Source: Dietzia natronolimnaea (GTDB lineage Bacteria; Actinomycetota; Actinomycetes; Mycobacteriales; Mycobacteriaceae). Taken from it: DNA of 64,000 nt. Under the pieces are notes generated by a model. It was given only the letters and a program-made list of their open reading frames with translations. It ran no database searches and had not been told where the DNA came from. Positions 7,611 to 15,286 of the stretch are shown piece after piece. Positions within the stretch are counted from its first letter, which is position 1. Each line of letters begins with the position of its first letter. The stretch lies in assembly GCF_002289575.1 (NCBI RefSeq), contig NZ_NTGA01000004.1, positions 62,001 to 126,000 of the forward strand, in the 5' to 3' direction. Both the position numbers and the translations under genes were made by a program.

Positions 7611-8501
7611 TCATCGACCTGCGGCCATCTCCTCGCACCGCGCCCACAGCGCTTCCGCGACCGCGCGGTCGTGCGACGCACGGGTGGATTCCACGATCTT
7701 CGGGTAGCCACTCAGTTCGCCGAACCCGTCAGGGCCCACGTACGCGCCACCGGGTACGGAGGGGACGGTGGCCGCGTACAGCTGGGGCAGGGCTCCGCGT
7801 TCGGCGGGCTGGACGAGGAACGGGATCTTCTCCGCGACCCGCATCGCCAGGTCCTGGACTCGGCTGCCGCTGCGGTACTGGAGGTTGGTGGCCGAGTACC
7901 CGGGGTGCGCGGCCACGGCCTTGAGGGTTGATCCCGTGGCGTCGAACCGGCGCTGCTGCTCGTAGGCGAGCATGACGCAGGCCAGCTTGGTGGCCGCGTA
8001 GACCCCCATCGGCGAGTACTTCTTGCGGGTCCAGTCGAGATCGGCCGGGTCCACCGTGCCCCGCTTGTGCATCATCGAACCCAGCCACACCACCCGGTCG
8101 GTGAGTACCGGCACGAGTTGTTCGGTGAGTGCGAAGTGTCCGAGCACGTTCACCCCGAACTGCATCTCGTGGCCCTGGGCCGTGCGGGACGGCGGGATGT
8201 TCATGAGTCCGGCGTTGTTGATCAGGACGTCGGGCCGATGGTCTGCCAGAATCCGCCCGGCGGAATGGACCGAGTCCAGGTCGGCCAGGTCGAGCTGCAC
8301 GACCTCGCCACGATCGGGGTGGGCCAGTCCGGCCCGCGCGGCCTCGGCGCGGCTGGTGTCCCGGCACGCCATCAGGACCCGGGCGCCCGCCGCGGTGAGC
8401 GCTCGGGTGGACTCGAGCCCGAGGCCGGCGTTGGCGCCGGTGATGACGAAGGTCCGGCCCGTCTGGTCGGGGATGTCTGCTGTGGTCCATCGACTGGTCA
8501 T
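7611..8501 (-). CDS. short-chain dehydrogenase/reductase (retinol-dehydrogenase-like)
   Basis: A 296-residue classical-to-extended SDR, NAD(P)-dependent. The cofactor motif TGANAGLGLESTRAL is near residue 21, the structural NNAG near 94, a serine region LGSMMHKRG near 140 and the catalytic YAATK near 167. The MACRDTSRAEAA segment after beta-2 suggests NADP preference. The substrate is unknown; relatives are annotated as retinol dehydrogenases or light-dependent protochlorophyllide-reductase-like oxidoreductases. TAGCCT lies six bases before the ATG, inside a nested palindrome (8508-8555). The broken regulator gene upstream could once have controlled it. Confidence 0.88.
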   Translation of the reverse strand: MTSRWTTADIPDQTGRTFVITGANAGLGLESTRALTAAGARVLMACRDTSRAEAARAGLAHPDRGEVVQLDLADLDSVHSAGRILADHRPDVLINNAGLMNIPPSRTAQGHEMQFGVNVLGHFALTEQLVPVLTDRVVWLGSMMHKRGTVDPADLDWTRKKYSPMGVYAATKLACVMLAYEQQRRFDATGSTLKAVAAHPGYSATNLQYRSGSRVQDLAMRVAEKIPFLVQPAERGALPQLYAATVPSVPGGAYVGPDGFGELSGYPKIVESTRASHDRAVAEALWARCEEMAAGR

Positions 8502-8507
8502 GCGCCC

Positions 8508-8555
8508 AGGCTACGCACGCCCGGTCGGGTGCCGACCGGCGTCCGTGCGTAGCCT
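8508..8555. promoter_or_regulatory. nested inverted repeat upstream of the SDR gene
   Basis: An outer perfect 12-bp inverted repeat (AGGCTACGCACG at 8508-8519, complement at 8544-8555) encloses an inner perfect 8-bp one (CCGGTCGG 8521-8528, CCGACCGG 8532-8539). It contains TAGCCT on each strand; on the minus strand this sits six bases before the SDR start, so it overlaps the likely promoter. It could be an operator or the terminator of the upstream regulator remnant. Confidence 0.55.
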
Positions 8556-8560
8556 GCGGG

Positions 8561-9354
8561 TCAGTCCCACGTGGCGGCGTCGGGGTCCACGCCGTGCGCG
8601 CGGGCATCGGCCTCGACGGCGGCCTCGAGCCATTCGGTCAGGCCCGGCTCGAGCGAGTCGTACGTCTCGCTGAAACGCGGGTCCTGCCGGTACATGCGCG
8701 CCAGCAGTACCTGCATCGACCGCGAACAGTCGTAGAACGTCGTGATCGACGCCCGATGCCGCTCGACCAACTCGGCGGCCCGGGGCGAGGCCGGGTCGAC
8801 GCCGGCCCGTTTCGCGGCGGCCAGGTCGGCGTTCAGCGCGTCCGTCTCCGCCTTGACCCGTCGCCAGTCCTCCTTCGACATCCCCTCGGTCCGCTGCTGC
8901 GACTGCTCCCACTGCGGGGTGTCGCCCCACCGTTGCTCGGCCTCGGCCGGCCAGTCCTCGTTCCAGTCGGTACCGAAGATCTCGGCACGATCCGAGGGGG
9001 TCAGTGGTGTGTTCACTGCGATCGCCTCCTTCAGGCGGTCTACTGCGGAGACCATCTCCTGCAGGTGAGAGATCCGCTCGAGGAGCAGCTCGCGCTGCCG
9101 GGACAGCTGGGCCCCTCGTCGACATCGGGGTCGTCGAGCAGCACACCGATCTGGGCCAGCGGGAGGCCCAGTTCGCGGTAGACCAGTATCCGGTGGATGC
9201 GCGCGACGTCGTCGTCGTCGTACACCCGGTAGTCCGACCACGTCCGACCGCTCGCCGGCGCCAGCCCGATCCGGTCCCAGTGGTGCAGGGTCCGGACGCT
9301 CACGCCCACGAGTTAGGCGACCGCGCCCACGGTGAGGCCCTCGCTCCTCGTCAT
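8561..9354 (-). pseudogene. broken TipA-type MerR family regulator
   Basis: The remains of a MerR regulator with an N-terminal HTH (SVRTLHHWDRIGLAPASGRT, then VLVYREL-type helix LPLAQIGVLLDD) and a C-terminal TipAS ligand domain (DWNEDWPAEAEQRWGDTPQWEQS, then YDCSRSMQVLLARMY). Starting from ATG at 9354 there is an in-frame TAA at 9313-9315, codon 14, and the two halves are in different frames, joined by an apparent one-base loss in a GGGG run near 9111-9115. Two separate lesions make a real pseudogene more likely than one read error. Intact TipA relatives bind thiopeptide-like ligands and activate export or detoxification genes. Confidence 0.8.
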
Positions 9355-9444
9355 TGCTCCAGCATCTCTCACATCGACCACCCTGGGCCCTGACGCGATG
9401 TCAGGGTCAAGGGCCGGTCGGTACCGCGAGGGCTTACCCGTCGG

Positions 9445-9450
9445 TAATAT
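9445..9450 (+). promoter_or_regulatory. -10 hexamer of gabD2, leaderless
   Basis: TAATAT, the best -10 match in this area, ends six bases before the ATG at 9457. No Shine-Dalgarno fits between them, so the mRNA probably starts at the initiation codon. Confidence 0.55.
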
Positions 9451-9456
9451 CGGGGT

Positions 9457-11022
9457 ATGAGCCGACCCACATCACGTGTCTACGACCGACTGCGCGACCT
9501 CGTCGCGATCCCCGAGTTCCGCGCCGATCCGTCGAGTCGGGAGTCGACGGTGATCGAGGAGGTCTTCACGGGACAGCCGCTCGCCGAGATCCCGGTGGGG
9601 ACCGCCGACGACGTGGTGGCCGCGGTCGGACGGGCCCGGGCCGCCCAGGTCGCGTGGGCCGAGCGCGATCCCGCGGATCGCGTCGCCGTGCTCAAGCGGT
9701 TCGCGTCCCTGGTCATGAGCAACCGCGATCAGCTCATGGACATCGTCCAGGCGGAGACCGGCAAGAGCCGGGCCTCGGCCCAGGAGGAGGTGCTGGACTG
9801 CCTCATCACCGCACGTCACTACGCCCGGACGGCCCCGGCGTTGCTCGCCCCCAAGCGGGTCCAGGGCATGCTCCCGGGCCTGACCAAGGCCGTGGTCCGG
9901 CGCCACCCCAAGGGTGTCGTGGGCGTGATCGCGCCGTGGAACTACCCGCTCAACCTCGCCGCCACCGACGCGCTGGCGGCACTGGCCGCGGGTAACGCCG
10001 TGGTGATCAAGCCCGCCTCCATCACGCCGTTCTGTGCACTCGCCGCGGCGGACATGTTGTACCGCGCAGGCCTGCCCCGGGATCTGTTCCAGGTGGTCCC
10101 CGGGTCGGGCCGCACCGTGGGTGGGGCGATCGTGGAGAACGTGGATTACCTCATGTTCACCGGCTCCACCGCCACGGGCCGGACGCTCGGTCGCCAGTGC
10201 GGCGAGCGTCTGATCGGGTTCTCCGCCGAACTCGGTGGCAAGAACGCCATGATCGTCGCGGAGGGCGCCGACCTCGACGAGGTCGCCGAGGTGGCCACGC
10301 GAGCCTTCTTCTCCAACTCCGGTCAGCTCTGCATCTCCGTGGAGCGGGTGTACGTGGAGAAGTCCGTCGCTCCCCAGCTCGTCGAGAAGCTCACCGCGCG
10401 CGTCCAGTCCATGAGCGTGGGCCCCGGGTACGACTTCGAGGCGGAGATGGGCAGCCTGATCTCCCGCGACCAGCTGGAGACCGTGACCGCCCACGTCGAC
10501 GACGCCGTGGCCAAGGGGGCCCGCGTCCTGGCCGGTGGCCGTCCCCGTCCGGACCTCGGTCCTCTCTTCTACGAGCCGACTCTCCTGGCCGACGTGCCCG
10601 AGGACGCCACCTGCTTCGGTGAGGAGACGTTCGGACCTGTCGTGTCGATCTACCCGGTCGACTCGGTGGACGAGGCGGTGGCCAAGGCCAACGACACCGA
10701 GTACGGGCTCAACTCCTCGGTCTTCGCCGCGTCCGACGCGGAGGGCGAGGCGATCGCCGCCCGCCTGCGCACCGGCACCGTCAACGTCGGAGAGGGGTAC
10801 GTGGCCGGTTGGGGCTCGGTCGCGGGCCCGATGGGCGGCATGGGCGCCTCAGGGGTCGGTCGTCGACACGGCGACGAGGGCCTGCTCAAGTACACCGAGG
10901 CCCAGACCATCGCGACCCAGCGCGTCATGCACCTCGGTGGGCCGCCCTTCCTCCCCCGCAAGCAGTGGCACGCATTCCTCGCCCCGGCGACCAACGCGAT
11001 GCGTTTCCTGCCCGGGCGCTAG
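9457..11022 (+). CDS. gabD2: succinate-semialdehyde dehydrogenase, GabD2 type
   Basis: A 521-residue aldehyde dehydrogenase oxidising succinate semialdehyde to succinate with NADP, the exit of the GABA shunt. It closely resembles mycobacterial GabD2 from VFTGQPLAEIPVGTADDV through GTVNVGEGYVAGWGS to the C-terminus. Catalytic Glu258 (FSAELGGKN) and Cys292 (GQLCISVERVYV) are present with the usual 34-residue spacing, and GVIAPWNYPLN forms the cofactor entry. ATG 9457 is supported by the leaderless -10 at 9445. It is monocistronic; nothing nearby supplies GABA transaminase. Confidence 0.92.
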   Translation: MSRPTSRVYDRLRDLVAIPEFRADPSSRESTVIEEVFTGQPLAEIPVGTADDVVAAVGRARAAQVAWAERDPADRVAVLKRFASLVMSNRDQLMDIVQAETGKSRASAQEEVLDCLITARHYARTAPALLAPKRVQGMLPGLTKAVVRRHPKGVVGVIAPWNYPLNLAATDALAALAAGNAVVIKPASITPFCALAAADMLYRAGLPRDLFQVVPGSGRTVGGAIVENVDYLMFTGSTATGRTLGRQCGERLIGFSAELGGKNAMIVAEGADLDEVAEVATRAFFSNSGQLCISVERVYVEKSVAPQLVEKLTARVQSMSVGPGYDFEAEMGSLISRDQLETVTAHVDDAVAKGARVLAGGRPRPDLGPLFYEPTLLADVPEDATCFGEETFGPVVSIYPVDSVDEAVAKANDTEYGLNSSVFAASDAEGEAIAARLRTGTVNVGEGYVAGWGSVAGPMGGMGASGVGRRHGDEGLLKYTEAQTIATQRVMHLGGPPFLPRKQWHAFLAPATNAMRFLPGR

Positions 11023-11046
11023 GCGTCAGTTCAGCCGGGCCGCCCG

Positions 11047-11640
11047 TCAGCGTCCGCGGCGCAGCAGCACGACGGCCCCGCCGATCAGCAGGACCGCCAG
11101 TCCGGCGACGACCCACAGTGCCGGGTTGACGCCGGTCGTGGCCTCGCCTGACGTCTCGTCGGCGATCTGGTTCCCGGCGGGGTCGGCCCGGTCGTCGGCC
11201 TCGCCTGCCGGGTCGCCGGTGGCACCCGCCGCGGACCGCACGGTGAACACGGACGAGCCGGTCACCACGTGCCCGTCCGCAGAGGTCACCCGGTAGCCGA
11301 CGGTGTACGCGCCGTCCGGCAGGTCATCGACCTCCGCGGTGACGGTCTCGCCCTCCACGGTGGGCTCTCCCACGACCAGATTGGTCCGGTCGTCGCCGGT
11401 GGTGACGGCGACCGAGGCGAACATCTGGTTGATCTCCTCGTTGAACGTCAGGGCGACCTGGTCGGGCGAGGTGTCGAGAGTCGCCCCGTCCTGTGGATCG
11501 ACGGCGACGAGGACCGAGTGCGCCGCGGCCACCGGGGCGAGGACGGTGGCGGGAACCGCCGCGCCACCGGCGATCACGGCGGCGGCGAGCGCTGTGGAAG
11601 CCAGCGCTGTAGAGGTCACGCGGGTCCGGATCGCGGTCAC
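11047..11640 (-). CDS. CopC-domain copper-binding exoprotein, C-terminally anchored
   Basis: A 197-residue exported protein. A signal peptide (about 1-38) ends VAAAHS, leaving a histidine at or near the mature N-terminus, as in CopC/YobA proteins that bind Cu(II) with an N-terminal His brace. The CopC domain continues with PQDGATLDTSPDQVALTF and SADGHVVTGSSVFTV, whose His is the second ligand. An acidic linker, one membrane helix (about 170-190) and an RRGR tail follow. GTG 11640 overlaps the upstream stop (GTGA). It probably buffers or delivers copper outside the membrane; no CopD-like partner is adjacent. Confidence 0.85.
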   Translation of the reverse strand: MTAIRTRVTSTALASTALAAAVIAGGAAVPATVLAPVAAAHSVLVAVDPQDGATLDTSPDQVALTFNEEINQMFASVAVTTGDDRTNLVVGEPTVEGETVTAEVDDLPDGAYTVGYRVTSADGHVVTGSSVFTVRSAAGATGDPAGEADDRADPAGNQIADETSGEATTGVNPALWVVAGLAVLLIGGAVVLLRRGR

Positions 11641-12479
11641 GGGGCCACGCCGAGGCGGGCGAGGACATCCTTGTTGACCCGGTCGAGCTCCCCGGAGATG
11701 GCGGAGTGCACCTCGCGGCGCTGCGAGGTCGGAGTGGTCTCGGCGGTCTCGACGGCCGTCCTCAGATCCTTGAGGCGGGAGCGGGTGGAGGTGATGAAGT
11801 CCTCGACCTGTCGGTCGCCCCGGCGGTCCAGCTCGAGCTGGTCGAGGGTCTGCTCCAGTCGGACGATGCGGGCACCGAGAGCGGCCCCCGGGCCGGTGGC
11901 GTCGATCCCCGCGGCCTTGAGGTCCACCGCACCGGCCCCGGCGGACCTGTCGGAACCCTGCGCGTTGGAGACGAGCTTGTAGACCATCGGCAGCAACACC
12001 GGTGTGGCGACCTTGGCCAGGCTCAGCCACCGCTGGACGTCCTCCTTGCCGAGCTTGGTGCCCTCGAGCTTCTTCAGCTCCATCTCCGCGAGTTGGTACT
12101 CATGCTTCCGGCCCGCCGCCTCGATCTTCTCGGCCGCCTTCCGGTCCTTCGCAAGGAACTTGGCCTCCCGCTTGATCGTGGCCCGTTCCTGCTTGGCCAG
12201 GGTCTTCTCCGCCTTGCGGTCCCTCCTGGACGCCTTCTGGGCCAGCGCGTCCTGCCGCTTGGCGCGCTTGGCCTCCCGCTTGGCCTTACGGTCCGCGTTC
12301 TTGCCCGCCAGCTTCGCGCGCTTCCTCGCCTCGGCGAGCTCGACGCGATGCGCCTCCTTGGCCTTGTGCCGGGTCTCCTTGGCGGCCAGCTTGGCCTCGG
12401 TCATGGCGGTGGCCTTGAGCGCGGCGGCGTGGGCGCGGAGTTCGGCGCGCTTGTCGCGGTAGGTCGTCAGCTTGCCCAT
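11637..12479 (-). CDS. Lys/Ala-rich coiled-coil protein (DUF6474-like)
   Basis: A 280-residue cytoplasmic protein. Residues 1-150 are a very basic, Ala/Lys/Glu/Arg-rich helix (for example RKAKREAKRAKRQDAL), likely a coiled coil that could touch nucleic acid or membrane. The C-terminal part is more ordered (KVATPVLLPMVYKLVSNAQ, then RIVRLEQTLDQLELDRRG). Such proteins are a Mycobacteriales-specific unknown family; DUF6474 is my recollection rather than a verified match. ATG 12479 is chosen for the upstream GAGAAGGA; an in-frame ATG at 12509 is possible. It is translationally coupled to the CopC-like gene. Confidence 0.7.
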   Translation of the reverse strand: MGKLTTYRDKRAELRAHAAALKATAMTEAKLAAKETRHKAKEAHRVELAEARKRAKLAGKNADRKAKREAKRAKRQDALAQKASRRDRKAEKTLAKQERATIKREAKFLAKDRKAAEKIEAAGRKHEYQLAEMELKKLEGTKLGKEDVQRWLSLAKVATPVLLPMVYKLVSNAQGSDRSAGAGAVDLKAAGIDATGPGAALGARIVRLEQTLDQLELDRRGDRQVEDFITSTRSRLKDLRTAVETAETTPTSQRREVHSAISGELDRVNKDVLARLGVAP

Positions 12480-12590
12480 GGGCGTCGATCCTTCTCTCGT
12501 CGCGAACATCAGGTCCCCAGCCTAGGCGAACGGGCCACCGGTGAGCACCGGACCGGTGTCCGCGCGCGGCGTGGGCCATGATGGACGTCG

Positions 12591-14270
12591 ATGGATGGAG
12601 CCCGGAACGGATCGAGCGGGGGCCCCGGCGGTGCGGTGGCGGGACCGGCCTCGGGGTCCAGGTGTCTGCACCGCGTGGCTCGTGAGCGGGACGCCGGCCC
12701 CGCCTGGTGGCGGGCGGCCCCTCTCGACGAGGGTGTGCGCCTGCGGGCGATGGCGGCCGCAGATCGCCGCGCCGGACTGCGCGAGCGGGCGCTGCGAAGT
12801 GCACGTCCCGACGCGCTGGTGGTGGACGTGGTGGGGGACCACTGGACCGATCTGCCGGGCGACGTCCCGGGTGACGACGACGAGTCGGTCACCCGCCAGG
12901 CTCTGGCGGGCGGGGCGGCACTGGTGTGGGGTGCCGCCCTGCCCGCCGACCGCGGCACGGGGAGGGCCGGCCTGCGCTGCACGCTCGCGGCGGTGCCGGG
13001 CGGAGGCTACGTCCCCGTCCTGGTGGTGAACCACAAGGTCGTGGACCCGCGGCGGAGCCGACGGTCGTCGGGGGCGGTGGTGACCCGCCTGCTCGACTGG
13101 GACCCGGCTCCTGATCCGACGCTGCGACTGCGCCGCCACCCGGCGGACCTCGACCGCCTCGTCCACGCGTGGCACCTCCTCGAGGCGCTGGGGTACGCGG
13201 CATCGCACCCGGTCGGGGCCGTGTTGGGACTGGGCTCCGCGCGCGCGGTGGTCCACGAGCTCGACCCGGTCCTGGCCGCGGCCGACCGGAACCACGCGAC
13301 GCGGCTGGCGGTCCTCCGGGGTGAGGTCGACACGGCGCCGAGTCGGGTCGGTGAGTGCCGTACCTGCCCGTGGTGGGAGGGCTGGGACGACCGGGGCACT
13401 CTCGTGGCGGGGTGCCGCGACCGGTTGGTCGTCGCCGATGACGTGAGCCTGGTGGTGGGCGGAGGGCAGGTCGGACCGGTCCGTGCGGCCGGCGTCCGCA
13501 CGGTGGCGGAGCTCGCCGAGGCCGGGCCGGAGCGCCCGCCGGACTGGAACGGCGAACCGTTCTCCGACGCCGTCCTGCGGGCCCGAGCGCACCGGGACGG
13601 CGAGGTCGTCGTCCCCAAAGTGGCCCGACCGACCATCCCGCGCGCGGACATCGAGGTGGACGTGGACCTGGAGAGCCACCTGGACGACGGCGCCTACCTG
13701 TGGGGGACCCTGCTCACCCTGCGGGACGGGCGCCGCCTCGAGGCCGAGGGATACCGTCCGTTCGCGACCTGGGCCCGACTGCCGGACCCGGACGAGGGAC
13801 GCTCGTTCGCGGAGTTCTGGCGTTGGCTCACCGGCATCCGGGACAGGGCCGAGGGGCAGGGGCGCACCTTCCGCGCCTACTGCTATTTCAGATCCGCCGA
13901 GAACGGCTGGATGCTCTCGACCGCCACCCGGTTCGGGCCGGAGGGCACGGTGGCCGAGGTCAGGGGCGTGCCCTCGGTGGCCGAGGTGCGCGGGTTCCTC
14001 TCCTCCCCCCAGTGGGTCGACGTCCACGAGGCGGTGGCCACGCAGTTCGTCTCCACCTCCGGACTCGGACTCAAGGTGGTGGCGCCGGTCGCCGGGTTCC
14101 GATGGCGCGACCCGGACGCCGGGGGAGAGGCGTCGATCGGGTGGTACCGGGACGCGCAGGCCTCGCGGGGGGTCGAGCGGGAGAGGGGCCGGGAGCGCAT
14201 CATGGCCTACAACGAGGACGACGTCCGGGCGACGAGGGCTGTGCGGGAGTGGATTTCGCGCGGAATCTAA
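12591..14270 (+). CDS. TM0106-family RecB-like nuclease with RNase H-like domain
   Basis: A 559-residue putative nuclease. The N-terminal half has the RecB/Cas4-like core ([16 protein letters not shown] as the D...QxxK-type region) with cysteines at SRC (near 23) and CRTC plus a later C (about 249-266) placed like a Cas4-type Fe-S cluster. The C-terminal half resembles a YprB/RNase H-like exonuclease: RADIEVDVDLES near 348 and the final YNEDDVRATRAV with the conserved Asp pair. Its role is unknown, presumably DNA repair or RNA/DNA-hybrid processing. Start ATG 12591 lies eight bases after a CATGAT hexamer. Confidence 0.82.
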   Translation: MDGARNGSSGGPGGAVAGPASGSRCLHRVARERDAGPAWWRAAPLDEGVRLRAMAAADRRAGLRERALRSARPDALVVDVVGDHWTDLPGDVPGDDDESVTRQALAGGAALVWGAALPADRGTGRAGLRCTLAAVPGGGYVPVLVVNHKVVDPRRSRRSSGAVVTRLLDWDPAPDPTLRLRRHPADLDRLVHAWHLLEALGYAASHPVGAVLGLGSARAVVHELDPVLAAADRNHATRLAVLRGEVDTAPSRVGECRTCPWWEGWDDRGTLVAGCRDRLVVADDVSLVVGGGQVGPVRAAGVRTVAELAEAGPERPPDWNGEPFSDAVLRARAHRDGEVVVPKVARPTIPRADIEVDVDLESHLDDGAYLWGTLLTLRDGRRLEAEGYRPFATWARLPDPDEGRSFAEFWRWLTGIRDRAEGQGRTFRAYCYFRSAENGWMLSTATRFGPEGTVAEVRGVPSVAEVRGFLSSPQWVDVHEAVATQFVSTSGLGLKVVAPVAGFRWRDPDAGGEASIGWYRDAQASRGVERERGRERIMAYNEDDVRATRAVREWISRGI

Positions 14271-14446
14271 CCGATTTCTCACTGAGAGAGTGCTGTTGCT
14301 TACCTTAACTTCAGGGATATGGTGGGAAAGAAGGGAAAAAGTTAACGACGCTCCCCGCCGTCTGTGACTTGTCCCGGAAGTCCGCCCTCACGGGGTGTCC
14401 CGTCGCGAACCCACGCGGATACCGCGCCATACAAGGAGAAGAACCC
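14271..14446 (+). promoter_or_regulatory. AT-rich leader upstream of the secreted protein at 14447
   Basis: This 176-bp gap is markedly richer in A and T than its surroundings (14275-14350) and ends with the ribosome site AAGGAGAAG at 14433-14441. It presumably holds the promoter and a long leader. A weak resemblance to an iron box around 14295-14313 was judged too poor to call. Confidence 0.4.
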
Positions 14447-15175
14447 ATGACGTTCTCGATCCGTAGGGCCGCTGCCGTCGCAGCCGCCTCCGCCCTCGCC
14501 CTGACCGCAGCCACAGGAGTCGCCGCCGCCCAGGAGGGCACCGGAAGCCTGTCCGCCGACAGCCTCGGTGCCGACAGTCTGGGTGACCTCAGCAGTGGGA
14601 GCGAAGGCATCGGCGACTCGCTGGGCGAGGGCTCGCTCCCGCAGAACCTCGGTTCGCTCATCCTCGAGGGCAACGCCACCGGGGAGGGCTCCATCGATAC
14701 TTCGGGTTCCGCCCTGCTCGGTGAGCCGACTACCGGTTCCCTGGCGCCGTTGACCTCATCCTTGGCCGGTGCTAATGGTTCGGTTAACGTGCTCAACCCC
14801 GGGGACGGAGCCGGATCGGTGGACACCAGCGGTTCCGCACTCCTGGGCGAGCCGACCACGGGCTCCCTCGCCCCAATCTACGCACCCATCGCCGGCTCAC
14901 TGGGGATCGGCGACGGTGCCACCCTGGTGCTCGGTTCCGACGCCGGTTCCCTGCCGGGTGCGGGCTCGCTCGGTCCGCTGGTGCTCGTGGGCGGGTCTGC
15001 AGCCCTCGGCGCGGGGATTTACTTCGCGCCGCAGATCCACCAGGCCCTCACCGACGCCGGGATCGCCCTCCCGCCGCTGCCCCCGCTCCCGTGGGCCCCG
15101 GCAGTGCCCGAGCAGGCCGCCCCGGCGCCCGCTCCCCAGGCTCCGGGTCCGGACACCCCGAACGGTCGCGGCTGA
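14447..15175 (+). CDS. secreted GSLG-rich protein with internal 42-residue duplication
   Basis: A 242-residue exported protein with signal peptide (RRAAAVAAASALALTAAT, cleavage near AAAQE). The mature region is built of Gly-Ser-Leu motifs, and a segment starting near residue 85 (DTSGSALLGEPTTGSLAP) recurs 42 residues later almost unchanged. A hydrophobic stretch near 172-190 (GPLVLVGGSAALGAGIYF) may insert in a membrane, and the tail is Pro/Ala-rich (PPLPPLPWAP). ATG 14447 has a strong ribosome site; a strong hairpin follows at 15212. Composition links it to 2593 and 6446. Function unknown, perhaps a surface or wall-embedded structural protein. Confidence 0.78.
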   Translation: MTFSIRRAAAVAAASALALTAATGVAAAQEGTGSLSADSLGADSLGDLSSGSEGIGDSLGEGSLPQNLGSLILEGNATGEGSIDTSGSALLGEPTTGSLAPLTSSLAGANGSVNVLNPGDGAGSVDTSGSALLGEPTTGSLAPIYAPIAGSLGIGDGATLVLGSDAGSLPGAGSLGPLVLVGGSAALGAGIYFAPQIHQALTDAGIALPPLPPLPWAPAVPEQAAPAPAPQAPGPDTPNGRG

Positions 15176-15211
15176 CCGGTCGGCGTTACCGCCGGACCTC
15201 CGCACCATGGC

Positions 15212-15249
15212 ACTGAGGCCCGCCCCCTGACCAGGGGGCGGGCCTCAGT
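15212..15249. terminator. strong hairpin terminator
   Basis: Two perfectly complementary 18-base arms (15212-15229 and 15232-15249, beginning ACTGAGGCCCG) are separated by only two bases. It lies between convergent genes (14447 forward, 15287 reverse) and could serve both. There is no T tract, as is common in actinomycetes. Confidence 0.85.
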
Positions 15250-15286
15250 CGTGTCTCTGCGGTCAGACCACCGCGGTGCCTGGAGA

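Noticed and set aside
8561-9241. Independent protein gene for the TipAS half of the broken regulator
   Set aside because: Its first 45 residues are out-of-frame nonsense, and the natural N-terminus is found in the other frame, so it is part of a pseudogene.
14295-14313. Possible iron box before the secreted protein at 14447
   Set aside because: Only about 10 of 19 positions match and the symmetry is poor, so I did not call it.
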